Part shown: positions 17,440 through 25,296 of the stretch, piece by piece | Layout of the letters: each line of letters starts with the position of its first letter | How positions within the stretch are numbered: the stretch's first letter is position 1 | NCBI GenBank assembly: GCA_040219515.1 | Contig: JAVJSI010000010.1 | Location: 1 to 64,000, forward strand | Direction: 5' to 3' | DNA: 64,000 nucleotides | Source: Acidimicrobiales bacterium | GTDB lineage: Bacteria; Actinomycetota; Acidimicrobiia; Acidimicrobiales; Aldehydirespiratoraceae | Translations under genes and position numbers: made by a program | Notes under the pieces: generated by a model | Database searches by the model: none | What the model saw: only the letters and a program-made list of their open reading frames with translations | Told to the model about the DNA's origin: nothing

Positions 17440-17468
17440 TTAACAGTGTTAACCACCCGCGATAGGTT
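17440..17468 (+). promoter_or_regulatory. Promoter with overlapping palindromic operator
   Basis: TTAACA (17440-17445) and TAGGTT (17463-17468) are separated by 17 bases, an ideal actinobacterial sigma-70 spacing for the plus-strand carotenoid oxygenase gene. The -35 box is the left half of a palindrome TTAACA-G-TGTTAA (17440-17452), the size expected for a small TetR operator. The site also lies 46 bases upstream of the minus-strand binding-protein gene, so one regulator could control both directions. Confidence 0.65.
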
Positions 17469-17490
17469 CGGGTCGAACCGAGGGGGACGA

Positions 17491-18837
17491 ATGACGACGA
17501 CCGATCCGCAGACCGCCGAGGGCGAGGCCCGTGAGTTGCCGTGGCATCTCCGCGGGAACTTCGGGCCCATCGAGGACGAACTCGATCAGGCCGATCTCGA
17601 GGTCGAGGGCGTCATCCCGGAGGCGCTCGACGGCGTCTACATGCGCAACGGGTTCAACCCGGTCTCCGGGTGGAGCGATCACTGGTTCTTCGGCGACGGC
17701 ATGATCCATGCCGTCGACCTCCGGGAAGGGAAGGCGTCGTACCGGAATCGCTATGTGCGCACGCCCGTGCTCGAGGCCGGCACGGGCGCGTTGTCGATGA
17801 AGCCCCAGGACTCGCCGGCCAACACCAACATCGTCCGTCATGCCGGCCGCTACCTCGCGCTCGAGGAGGCGCACGGCGCCTACGAACTCGATGCCGACCT
17901 CGACACGATCGGACATCAGACGTTCGGCGGGCAGATCCCGGGAGCGTTCACGGCTCACCCGAAGATCTGCCCGGTCACCGGTGAGATGCTGGCGTTCGGC
18001 TACGACGTCGTCGGCCCCGAGTTCCTGCGCTACCACCGCTTCGATGCCGGCGGTGCACTCGTGCAGTCCGAACCGATCGCCCTCCCCCGCGGGGTGATGA
18101 TGCACGACTTCAACATCACCCGGAACCATGTCATCTGGATGGACCTCCCCGTGTGCTTCGACCTCGATGCGGCCGTGAACGGCGACGCGCCGTTCGGGTG
18201 GCGGCCCGAGCACGGAGCCCGCCTCGGCGTGATGCCCCGCACCGGCACCGATGCCGACGTGCGCTGGTTCGAGATCGAGCCGGGCTACGTCTTCCATCCG
18301 GTCAACGCCCACGAGGAGGGACCCCGCATCGTGCTCACCGTCTGTCGTTCCGAGCGGGCCATGGCCGGTGGCTTCGACGATATTTCAGCCAAGGCGAGCC
18401 TTTGGCGCTGGACGATCGACACTGTCACCGGCGAGGTTGCACAGGAGCAACTCGACGACCGCAAGTCCGACTTCGCCCGGGTCGACGACCGACGGCTCGG
18501 ACTCGAGGCCACCTTCGGCTACACGATGCAGCTGGGCACGACGCCCGACAATCCGAGCATGGGAACGGAGGTCTACAAGTACGACCTCCGCACCGGTGTG
18601 CCCGAGGTACACGACATGGGCGCGGTCACGGGCGGTGAGCCTCTGTTCGTTCCTCGTACCGACGGCGGCGCCGAGGACGACGGCTGGATCATGTTGTACA
18701 CCTACGACCCCGAGGCCGATCGCAGTGAGCTGCGCATCATCGATGCGCAGGACTTCGGCGGTGACCCGGTCGCCCGGGTGTTCACCCCCCGACGGGTGCC
18801 CTACGGCGCCCACGGCAACTGGATGGCTCGCGGCTGA
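17491..18837 (+). CDS. Carotenoid oxygenase family protein (CCD/RPE65-like)
   Basis: 448 residues, normal for bacterial carotenoid cleavage or lignostilbene dioxygenases. These use a four-histidine Fe(II) site at the axis of a seven-bladed propeller to cleave a C=C bond with O2. Candidate ligands are His156 (TAHPK), His205 (MMHDF), His269 or His274 (FHPVNAH) and His441 (GAHGNW), with spacings close to those of known family members. ATG at 17491 follows a GAGGGGGA ribosome site; a 22-base leader separates it from the -10 box. The gene overlaps the acyl-CoA ligase by one base (TGATG), suggesting that a cleaved product is converted to an acid and CoA-activated. Confidence 0.9.
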   Translation: MTTTDPQTAEGEARELPWHLRGNFGPIEDELDQADLEVEGVIPEALDGVYMRNGFNPVSGWSDHWFFGDGMIHAVDLREGKASYRNRYVRTPVLEAGTGALSMKPQDSPANTNIVRHAGRYLALEEAHGAYELDADLDTIGHQTFGGQIPGAFTAHPKICPVTGEMLAFGYDVVGPEFLRYHRFDAGGALVQSEPIALPRGVMMHDFNITRNHVIWMDLPVCFDLDAAVNGDAPFGWRPEHGARLGVMPRTGTDADVRWFEIEPGYVFHPVNAHEEGPRIVLTVCRSERAMAGGFDDISAKASLWRWTIDTVTGEVAQEQLDDRKSDFARVDDRRLGLEATFGYTMQLGTTPDNPSMGTEVYKYDLRTGVPEVHDMGAVTGGEPLFVPRTDGGAEDDGWIMLYTYDPEADRSELRIIDAQDFGGDPVARVFTPRRVPYGAHGNWMARG

Positions 18838-20399
18838 TGGCCATCCTTCTCGAGTCCCACGCGGCCGCTCACCCCGACCGTCCGGCGCTCATCGACGAGG
18901 ACGGCACCACCACCTGGGCCGAGCTGTGCGACCGGGTGATCCGGTTGTCCAACGGCTTCGCCGCTCGAGGCATCGGCTCGGGCGACACGATCGCCGTCAT
19001 GATGGGCAATCGTCGTGAGCTCTACGAGGTACTTCTCGCCGCGGCCCACACCGGGTTCACCGTCGTCCCCGTGAACTGGCACTGGGTGGCCGACGAGCTG
19101 GCCTACGTGATCGAGGACTCGGGTGCCCGGGCGCTCGTCGTGGGCGAGCGGTTCGCCGACGTCGCGACGACGGCACTCGCCGATCCTCGTGCCGCGGGGA
19201 TCGAGTTCTCGGTCGTTGCCGGCACGGACGCGGACCGCACCGGCCTCGACGCCTACGAGACGCTGGTGGCCGACGGCAGCGACACACCGCTCACCGAGCA
19301 GCTCCTCGGCGGGCCGATGTTCTACACCTCGGGCACCACCGGTCGGCCCAAGGGCGTGCGCGGCATGCTCTCCGGTGGGCAGGGCATTCCGAGCGAGATC
19401 TTCTCGCTGATCAGCGCCAGCATGAATGAGTTCGTGCCGGCCGATGGCACCACGCTCCTGGCGGGCCCGGCCTACCACTCGGCCCAGTGGGCGTTCAGCT
19501 TCATGCCCCTCGTCAACGGCTCGACCGTGGTGATGCGGCACAAGTTCGATGCGGCCGAGACCCTTCGGCTCGTCGATGCCCACGGCGTCACCAACACCCA
19601 CCTCGTGCCCACCCAGTTCAAGCGGATGCTCGACCTTCCCGAGACGGTCCGCTCGAGCTTCGACGGCTCATCGCTCACTGCGCTCTGGCACGGCGCCGCG
19701 CCCTGCCCACCCCCGTGGAAGAAGGCGATGATCGAGTGGGTGGGGCCGCTCGTGCACGAGTACTACGGCTCGACCGAAGGCGCGTTCATCTCGACCATCC
19801 GGGCCGAGGACTGGCTTCTTCGTGGGGGCAGCGTCGGTCGGCCGCTGCCGACGATGGAGGTGTTCGTCGTGGACGACGACGGCAACCATCTCGGTGCCGA
19901 CGAAACCGGCACCCTCTACTTCAAGAGCGCGATGGGTGCGGACTTCGAGTACCACAACGACCCCGACAAGACCGCGGCGGCACACCTCGAGCCGGGTGTC
20001 TTCACGACCGGCGACATCGGCCATCTCGACGGCGACGGCTACCTGTGGCTCTCCGATCGCAAGATCGACATGATCATCTCCGGTGGGGTCAACATCTACC
20101 CCGCCGAGATCGAGGCGGTCCTGGCCGACCACGAGGCCGTCGTGGACGTCGCCGTCATCGGGGTGCCCAACGACGAGTTCGGCGAAGAGGTGAAGGCAGT
20201 CGTGCAGGTCGCCGAGAACGTCGTCGACACCGCGGGCGTCGAGGCCGACCTGATGGCCTCGTGTGGCATCCTCCTGGCCGGCTACAAGCGTCCCCGGTCG
20301 ATCGACTTCATCGCCGAGATGCCTCGTACCGGCACGGGCAAGATCCTCAAACGTGAGCTTCGCGAGCCCTATTGGGCCGATGTCGATCGCGTGATCTGA
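18837..20399 (+). CDS. Acyl-CoA synthetase (AMP-forming, ANL superfamily)
   Basis: 520 residues. Core motifs appear in order: YTSGTTGRPKG (ATP phosphate loop), YYGSTEG (adenine/acyl pocket), GDIGHLDGDGYLWLSDR (hinge), ISGGVNIYPAEIE, and TGTGKILKREL with the C-terminal catalytic lysine. It ligates a carboxylic acid to CoA via an acyl-adenylate in the cytosol. Coupled by a one-base overlap to the carotenoid oxygenase, it probably activates the acid derived from that enzyme's aldehyde product. Substrate class (fatty, aromatic or isoprenoid) cannot be told from these motifs. Confidence 0.93.
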   Translation: MAILLESHAAAHPDRPALIDEDGTTTWAELCDRVIRLSNGFAARGIGSGDTIAVMMGNRRELYEVLLAAAHTGFTVVPVNWHWVADELAYVIEDSGARALVVGERFADVATTALADPRAAGIEFSVVAGTDADRTGLDAYETLVADGSDTPLTEQLLGGPMFYTSGTTGRPKGVRGMLSGGQGIPSEIFSLISASMNEFVPADGTTLLAGPAYHSAQWAFSFMPLVNGSTVVMRHKFDAAETLRLVDAHGVTNTHLVPTQFKRMLDLPETVRSSFDGSSLTALWHGAAPCPPPWKKAMIEWVGPLVHEYYGSTEGAFISTIRAEDWLLRGGSVGRPLPTMEVFVVDDDGNHLGADETGTLYFKSAMGADFEYHNDPDKTAAAHLEPGVFTTGDIGHLDGDGYLWLSDRKIDMIISGGVNIYPAEIEAVLADHEAVVDVAVIGVPNDEFGEEVKAVVQVAENVVDTAGVEADLMASCGILLAGYKRPRSIDFIAEMPRTGTGKILKRELREPYWADVDRVI

Positions 20400-20411
20400 G
20401 GCTCGTCCCCG

Positions 20412-21119
20412 TCAGCCGAGGTAGCCGGCTTCGATGCGACTGGGGTCGGCTCGGAGCTCGGCCGCGTCGCCGTCGAGTACCACCTGGCCGTTGACCATCA
20501 CGACGGCACGGTCGGCGAGTTCGAGCGCCAGATGGATGTGTTGTTCGACGACGACCACGGCGGCTCCCAGCTCGTCGGCGACCCGGCGGACGACGGGCAG
20601 CATCTCCTCGACGATGACCGGCGCCAACCCGAGACTCATCTCGTCGACGAGCAGCAGGTCGGGTTCGGTCACAATCGCGCGGGCGACCGCCAGCATCTGC
20701 TGTTCGCCACCCGACAGGAGACCGGCCTTGCGGTCGAGCAGGGGGGCAAGGGCGGGGAAGACGTCGACCGCACGGTCGTAGGCGGCTCGGCGATCACGTC
20801 GTTTCAGGCCGGGCGCGAGGCGCAGGTTCTCCTTCACCGTGAGCCCCGGAAAAAGGGATCGGTCCTCGGCGACATGGGCCACCCCTCGCCGAGCGACACG
20901 GTACGGGTGACGACTGTCGGTCGGCCCACCGAGCACGTCGATCTCGCCACCGATGATCGGTAGGAGTCCGGAGATCGTGCGAAGGGTGGTGGTCTTGCCC
21001 GCGCCGTTGGGTCCGAGCAGGGCCACGACCTCGCCGCCCTCCACCGTCAGATCGAGGCCGCGGACCACGGCCACCCCGTCGTAGCCGGCGTCGAGACCGG
21101 TGAGTCGCAGGACCGTCAT
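20412..21119 (-). CDS. HAAT-type ABC importer ATPase, LivF-like
   Basis: 235 residues, the LivF size. Walker A GPNGAGKTT, Q-loop region RSLFPGLTVKENL, signature LSGGEQQML, Walker B LLLVDEMSLGLAP (the LivF-type replacement of the usual Pro) and VEQHIHLAL. ATG overlaps the LivG stop (ATGA, 21116-21119). Together with LivG it should power the LivHM permease and binding protein at 14008-17394, which lack ATPases next to them. It converges on the acyl-CoA ligase gene with 12 bases between stops. Confidence 0.92.
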   Translation of the reverse strand: MTVLRLTGLDAGYDGVAVVRGLDLTVEGGEVVALLGPNGAGKTTTLRTISGLLPIIGGEIDVLGGPTDSRHPYRVARRGVAHVAEDRSLFPGLTVKENLRLAPGLKRRDRRAAYDRAVDVFPALAPLLDRKAGLLSGGEQQMLAVARAIVTEPDLLLVDEMSLGLAPVIVEEMLPVVRRVADELGAAVVVVEQHIHLALELADRAVVMVNGQVVLDGDAAELRADPSRIEAGYLG

Positions 21120-21868
21120 GTCTGTGCCGCGCGGCCGAGGTAGGCGCTCACGACGGCCGGGTCGGCGCGGATCTCGTCCGGGGTGCCGGACGCGATCACC
21201 ATGCCGAAGTCGAGGACGTGGATGTGGTCGCAGACGTCGAGCACGAGGCCCATGTCGTGATCGATGAGGATCACCGTGACCCCGGTGGCGGCGATGGCCC
21301 GCAGCCGGTCGCCCAGGGCCAGGCTCTCGGCGGAGTCGAGGCCGGCGGCCGGCTCGTCGAGAAGGAGCACCTTGGGGTCGGCGGCGAGCGCGCGGGCGAC
21401 CCCGACGAGTCGGCGCCGTCCATGGCTCAGATCGGCGGGCAGACGATGGCGGTCGTCGGCGACGCCCAGAAGCTCGAGGGCGGCTTCCACGGCGGGTTCC
21501 GGTGGGGTGGTGCGGCGGGGCACGAGCGCATCGAGGACGAATTGCCACCACGGGGCCCGGTGGGCGGCGGCGGCGAGATTGTCCTCGACCGTGAGGTCCT
21601 CGAAGAGTTCGAGGGTCTGGAAGGTCCGAACCAGGCCGAGGCGGGCTCGCTCGTTGGCGCTGAGCCCACTGATGTCGCGGCCGTCGAGCTCGACCTGTCC
21701 CTCGGTGGGCACCATTCCCGTGATGGCATCGATGAACGTGGTCTTGCCCGCGCCGTTGGGACCGATCAGCCCGGTGATGCCGCCGGCGTCGACGGTGAGA
21801 TCGACGTCGTCGAGCGCCCGGAGGCCGCCGAACGACACGGACAACGAGACGGTGCGCAGCAGTGACAT
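21116..21868 (-). CDS. HAAT-type ABC importer ATPase, LivG-like
   Basis: 250 residues. Walker A GPNGAGKTT, the long LivG-specific insertion after TFQTLELFEDLTVEDNL, a modified signature LSHGRRR, Walker B LLLDEPAAGLD and the switch histidine in LIDHDMGLV. It pairs with the overlapping LivF gene. The SDR gene ends 23 bases upstream. A TACCGT -10 box nine bases before the ATG suggests that livG-livF can also be transcribed separately as a leaderless message. Confidence 0.92.
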   Translation of the reverse strand: MSLLRTVSLSVSFGGLRALDDVDLTVDAGGITGLIGPNGAGKTTFIDAITGMVPTEGQVELDGRDISGLSANERARLGLVRTFQTLELFEDLTVEDNLAAAAHRAPWWQFVLDALVPRRTTPPEPAVEAALELLGVADDRHRLPADLSHGRRRLVGVARALAADPKVLLLDEPAAGLDSAESLALGDRLRAIAATGVTVILIDHDMGLVLDVCDHIHVLDFGMVIASGTPDEIRADPAVVSAYLGRAAQT

Positions 21869-21877
21869 CGGACGGTC

Positions 21878-21883
21878 ACGGTA
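21878..21883 (-). promoter_or_regulatory. -10 box TACCGT before livG
   Basis: TACCGT on the minus strand, nine bases before the ATG of the LivG gene, in the 23-base gap after the SDR gene. It fits the leaderless pattern seen across the window. Confidence 0.45.
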
Positions 21884-21891
21884 GGCCGTGG

Positions 21892-22680
21892 TCACACCGC
21901 CGTCCATCCTCCGTCGACGGGGATGACGGTGCCGGTCATGAACGAGGAACTGTCGGATGCCAGCAGCAGCAGCACGCCATCGAGTTCTCCCTCGACACCG
22001 GCGCGGCCCATCGGTGCGCCGTCGACCATGTAGGCCGAGGAACGGTCGTCGCGGAACATCTCGCCGTTCATCTCCGTCTCGAACCATCCCGGCGCGATGG
22101 CGTTGACCCGCACGCCCTTGCGGGCCCACTCCGAGGCCAGCTCTCTCGTGAGGTTGTGGATCCCGCCCTTGGCCGCCGCGTAGCCCGGGACCCGCAGCCG
22201 CCCGCCGGCGACCTCGCCGAGCACCGAGCCGATGTTGATGATGCTGAGCGGGTGCGCGGCGTCGATGGCCCACTTCGCGGCAGCACGAGCCACGCCGTAG
22301 GGCGCCACGAGATCGATCTCGATCTCGCGGCGGAACCTCTCGACGTCGAAGTCCAGGGCCGGTACGGCGGAGCTCACCCCGGCGTTGTTCACCACGATGT
22401 CGATCCGGTCGTAGTGCGCGAGCGCGGCGTCGACGAGGTCGTCGCCGGCTCCGGGCGCGGTGAGGTCGATGGGCACCGCGTGGGCATCGGGGAGTGCGGC
22501 GACGAGGGCATCGAGCCGGTCGGCGCGGCGGGCGGCGACCACGACCCGTGCCCCGGCGGCCGAGAGCACCCGGGCGAAGCGCTCGCCGAGCCCCGAGCTG
22601 GCGCCGGTCACGACGGCGACGCGCCCGTCGAGCCGAAACCCGGCCAGGGGGTCGAGTGCGCCGGTCGTGTCGGAGGTCAT
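21892..22680 (-). CDS. Short-chain dehydrogenase/reductase (SDR)
   Basis: 262 residues. Classical SDR motifs: TGASSGLG (cofactor loop), NNAG in VVNNAGVSS, catalytic Ser in NIGSVLGE, and YAAAKGG with the Tyr-x3-Lys pair. C-terminal PVDGGW closes the fold. It reduces or oxidises a carbonyl/hydroxyl with NAD(P)H in the cytosol. The ATG at 22678-22680 overlaps the ModC stop (ATGA), and LivG follows after 23 bases, so it links the molybdate operon to the LivGF genes on one possible transcript. Its place suggests a role with the LivGF substrate rather than with molybdate. Substrate unknown. Confidence 0.9.
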   Translation of the reverse strand: MTSDTTGALDPLAGFRLDGRVAVVTGASSGLGERFARVLSAAGARVVVAARRADRLDALVAALPDAHAVPIDLTAPGAGDDLVDAALAHYDRIDIVVNNAGVSSAVPALDFDVERFRREIEIDLVAPYGVARAAAKWAIDAAHPLSIINIGSVLGEVAGGRLRVPGYAAAKGGIHNLTRELASEWARKGVRVNAIAPGWFETEMNGEMFRDDRSSAYMVDGAPMGRAGVEGELDGVLLLLASDSSSFMTGTVIPVDGGWTAV

Positions 22681-23321
22681 GACCGGAGAGTCTTGCGCAC
22701 CACAGTGCCGTCGAAGGAGATGCGCGCCGCCCCCGGGTCGATGTCGGCCTGGTCGTGAGAAACCCACACGACCGTCTGGTGCGTCGCGCCGTGAAGCCGA
22801 TCGCGGATGAACGCGCGGCCGGCTTCGTCGATCGCGGCGAGTGGTTCGTCGAGCAGCAGCACCTCGGCGGGGGTGGCCAGGGCTCTCGCGAGCGCCGCTC
22901 GCTGGCGTTGTCCGACGGAGAGTTCGGCCGGCCGGCGTCGGGAGAGGTCGGCGAGTCCCACTGCGTCGAGGTGGGAACGAGCGGCGGCGCGGGCCGGACG
23001 GGCCCGCTCGCCCCGCCGCCGAGCCGGGAACGCGACGTTGTCGAGTACCGACAGGTGGGGGAACAGACGGTGATCCTGGAACGCCATGGCGATCGGGCGC
23101 TGGTGGGCGGGAACGAACCGGCCGTCGGCGGGGGCGTCGACGATCCGACCGTCGAGCTCGACGGTCCCGTCGTCCAGCGCCTCGAGACCGGCGATGAGCC
23201 GGAGCAGCGTCGACTTCCCGACGCCGTTCGGACCGACCACGAATGTCACGCCGGCGCCGATCTCGAGGTCGATGTCGAGTGCGAGTTCGCCGCGGGTCGA
23301 GCGGCCGTGGACCGAGATCAT
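22677..23321 (-). CDS. modC: Molybdate-type ABC importer ATPase, ModC-like without TOBE
   Basis: 214 residues. Walker A GPNGVGKST, Q-loop in MAFQDHRLFPHLSVLDNV (typical of ModC-type ATPases), a variant signature LSVGQRQR, Walker B LLLDEPLAAID and VSHDQ. Standard ModC has about 350 residues with a C-terminal TOBE domain that binds molybdate; here the protein ends right after the ATPase fold. I start at the ATG of 23319-23321 because it overlaps the ModB stop (ATGA); a GTG four codons upstream is possible. A TOBE domain is found instead on the regulator at 24819-25208. Tungstate or sulfate transport is an alternative. Confidence 0.85.
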   Translation of the reverse strand: MISVHGRSTRGELALDIDLEIGAGVTFVVGPNGVGKSTLLRLIAGLEALDDGTVELDGRIVDAPADGRFVPAHQRPIAMAFQDHRLFPHLSVLDNVAFPARRRGERARPARAAARSHLDAVGLADLSRRRPAELSVGQRQRAALARALATPAEVLLLDEPLAAIDEAGRAFIRDRLHGATHQTVVWVSHDQADIDPGAARISFDGTVVRKTLRS

Positions 23322-24106
23322 CGCGTGAGCCACCGGCCCCGCAGCACCGCGAGCACGCTGAGGCTCACCGCCAGCAGCAGCACGCTCACGGCGATTGCGG
23401 TCTCCGGGTCCTGTTCGAGGGCGAGAAAGGTCTCGACCGGCAGCGTCCGGGTTCGGCCGCCGAGGCTGCCGGCGAAGGTGATCGTGGCCCCGAACTCACC
23501 GAGCGCCCGAGCCCAGGACAGCGCCACGCCGGCGGCCACCGCCGGTCGCAACACCGGCAGGGTCACGTGGACGAAGGTCCGCCACGGCGATGCGCCAGTG
23601 GCGGCGGCTGCCTCTTCGAGGTCGACGCCGCCGTCTCGCAATGCCGACTCGACCGTGGTGACGAAGAAGGGGAGGGCCACGAACGACGCCGCCACCACGG
23701 CGCCGGCGGTGGTGAAGGGGAGCGTGACGCCGAGCCCGCGGTCGAGCCATTCGCCGAAGAGTCCGCGACGGCCGAGGGCGAACAACAACGCGGTGCCGCC
23801 GACCACCGGCGGCAGCACCATCGGGAGGAGGACGAGGACCCGGAGCGCGCTGATGAGGGGATGGTCGTGGCGGGCGAGGACCCACGCCAACGGAAGGCCG
23901 AGGACGATGCAGACCAGCGCGGCGCTCAGCGAGACGATCAACGAGATCCGGACGGCGTCGAGGATCTCCGGCGAGGTGAGCCGGGTCGCCATCGTCGACC
24001 ACGGGGCGCGTTGGAGCAGTCCCACCACCGGCAGCGCGAGCAGGGCCACACCGACGACCGCAGGGATGGCGATCGGGAGGGGTGTGCGCCTCGGCGGTGC
24101 GGTCAC
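23318..24106 (-). CDS. modB: Molybdate-type ABC importer permease, ModB-like
   Basis: 262 residues, about six membrane helices. The EAA-like loop that contacts the ATPase is visible (EEAAAATGASPWRTFVHVTLP), followed by GVALSWARALGEFGATITFAGS, a stretch strongly typical of ModB and CysT/W permeases. The GTG start at 24104-24106 overlaps the ModA stop (GTGA). It forms the channel of the importer with ModC. Confidence 0.9.
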   Translation of the reverse strand: MTAPPRRTPLPIAIPAVVGVALLALPVVGLLQRAPWSTMATRLTSPEILDAVRISLIVSLSAALVCIVLGLPLAWVLARHDHPLISALRVLVLLPMVLPPVVGGTALLFALGRRGLFGEWLDRGLGVTLPFTTAGAVVAASFVALPFFVTTVESALRDGGVDLEEAAAATGASPWRTFVHVTLPVLRPAVAAGVALSWARALGEFGATITFAGSLGGRTRTLPVETFLALEQDPETAIAVSVLLLAVSLSVLAVLRGRWLTR

Positions 24107-24822
24107 GAGACGATGAACCCGTCGTCGGACAGGAGTCGACGGCCGGCCGGCGACCGGAGGAAGTCGACGATCTCGTGGGCGGAACCGTGCACGGCAACGG
24201 CGAGATACTCGGTGACGAACGGATCCAGCTCGGCGGCGCGAAGGGTCTCGAGTCCGAGGTCGGCGGCGTCGGTGGCATAGACCAGCCCGGCGTCCAGCTC
24301 GCCGGTTTCGATCTTCAGGGCGAGGGCTCGCACGTTGGGCTCCTCGGTGTCGACGGCGACGTCGATCGAGAGCGCGGTCTCGGCCTCGGCGGCCAGGCGT
24401 CCGCACGGTACTTCGGCGGCGCACACCCCGAGGAGGAGGGTGGGGTCCTCGAGGTCGGCCAGGTCGTCGAGTCGGCCCGGGTTGCCGGGGGCGAGGGCGA
24501 CGACGAGCCGATTGCCGGCGATGACGACGGGCTCGCCCTCGACGAGTCCTCGGGCGACGGCGTCCCGCATCGTCTCGGCGTCGGCGGTGATCAGCACGTC
24601 GGCTCGGGCCCCGTCGGCGAGTTGGCGCACGAGACGGCTGCTGCCGGCGATCACCCAGGCGGTCTCGGTGCCGAGCGCGTCGTCGACCGGTTCGGTCACG
24701 CCGGTCAACGACGAGGGCACCATCGCCACCGTGCCGGTGTCGTCGCCGCAGCCTGGCGTCAGGAGCGTGAGGGTGGCCAGGAGGCCGGCCAGCCCGCGCC
24801 GCAGCGGTGTCGTGAAGATCAT
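24103..24822 (-). CDS. modA: Molybdate-type substrate-binding lipoprotein, ModA-like
   Basis: 239 residues, the ModA length. A lipoprotein signal ends in LLTPGC with Cys25. The mature part has the ModA order of segments: a Ser pair in IAGSSRLV, ADVLITADAETM, GNRLVVALAPG, and GELDAGLVYATDA. Molybdate or tungstate binding is inferred from these and from the operon. The ATG overlaps the regulator stop (ATGA). The N-terminal oxyanion-binding serine region is less conserved than in enteric ModA, so the exact anion is uncertain. Confidence 0.85.
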   Translation of the reverse strand: MIFTTPLRRGLAGLLATLTLLTPGCGDDTGTVAMVPSSLTGVTEPVDDALGTETAWVIAGSSRLVRQLADGARADVLITADAETMRDAVARGLVEGEPVVIAGNRLVVALAPGNPGRLDDLADLEDPTLLLGVCAAEVPCGRLAAEAETALSIDVAVDTEEPNVRALALKIETGELDAGLVYATDAADLGLETLRAAELDPFVTEYLAVAVHGSAHEIVDFLRSPAGRRLLSDDGFIVS

Positions 24823-25208
24823 GGTGTCTCGATGACCACGTTCGTCGACTTGATGGACGCGACGGCGGGCGACCCCACGTCGAGCCCGAGCGCGTCGACT
24901 GCCTCGGACGAGATCAGCGAGACGATCCGGTGGGGACCGGCCTGGATCTCGACCTGCGCCATCACCTTGTCGCGTACGACCCGGGTCACGAGCCCGGGGA
25001 ATCGGTTGCGGGCCGAGACCGACGCTGCGCCCTCATCGGGTTGCTCGCCCAGTTCGAGGGCGACTCGGGCCAGTTCGGTACCGAGTACCTCGCGATGGCC
25101 GCCCTCGGTGCGGGAGGTCTCGAACCGGCCCTGGTCGGCCCAACGGCGGACGGTGTCCACGCTCACGCCGAGAAGTCGGGCGGCTTCGCCCATACGAAAC
25201 TGGTGCAT
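24819..25208 (-). CDS. MerR-like helix-turn-helix regulator with TOBE (molybdate-binding) domain
   Basis: 129 residues. The first half is an excisionase/MerR-type winged helix (MGEAARLLGVSVDTVRRW, then a TEGGHRE wing). The second half (about 68-127) is a TOBE/Mop-type domain (NRFPGLVTRVV, VMAQVEIQAG, IVSLISSEAVDALGL, PAVASIKSTNVVIE), which binds molybdate or tungstate. It is the first gene of the modABC operon, coupled by ATGA to modA. It probably senses intracellular molybdate and controls its own operon. Two adjacent palindromes at 25234-25250 upstream are possible operator halves. The ATG at 25206-25208 lies eight bases after a TACTCT -10 box. Confidence 0.9.
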   Translation of the reverse strand: MHQFRMGEAARLLGVSVDTVRRWADQGRFETSRTEGGHREVLGTELARVALELGEQPDEGAASVSARNRFPGLVTRVVRDKVMAQVEIQAGPHRIVSLISSEAVDALGLDVGSPAVASIKSTNVVIETP

Positions 25209-25216
25209 GCGGGCAC

Positions 25217-25222
25217 AGAGTA
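25217..25222 (-). promoter_or_regulatory. -10 box TACTCT of the mod operon
   Basis: TACTCT on the minus strand, eight bases before the ATG of the TOBE regulator; leaderless arrangement. Confidence 0.5.
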
Positions 25223-25233
25223 TCAAGAATCTT

Positions 25234-25250
25234 AGATCTGCGAGATATCT
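25234..25250. promoter_or_regulatory. Paired palindromes, candidate operator
   Basis: AGATCT (25234-25239) and AGATATCT (25243-25250), each self-complementary, lie three bases apart just upstream of the mod operon -10 box. The AT-rich pair stands out in this GC-rich DNA and sits where a repressor would block the promoter. It does not match the classic ModE box closely. Confidence 0.4.
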
Positions 25251-25283
25251 GGTCCGGTCCACCGGCCGTGCAGGGTCCCGCCG

Positions 25284-25289
25284 TAGTTT
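25284..25289 (+). promoter_or_regulatory. -10 box TAGTTT of the MscS gene
   Basis: TAGTTT seven bases before the ATG at 25297; leaderless arrangement, divergent from the mod operon. Confidence 0.45.
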
Positions 25290-25296
25290 CGCGGGC

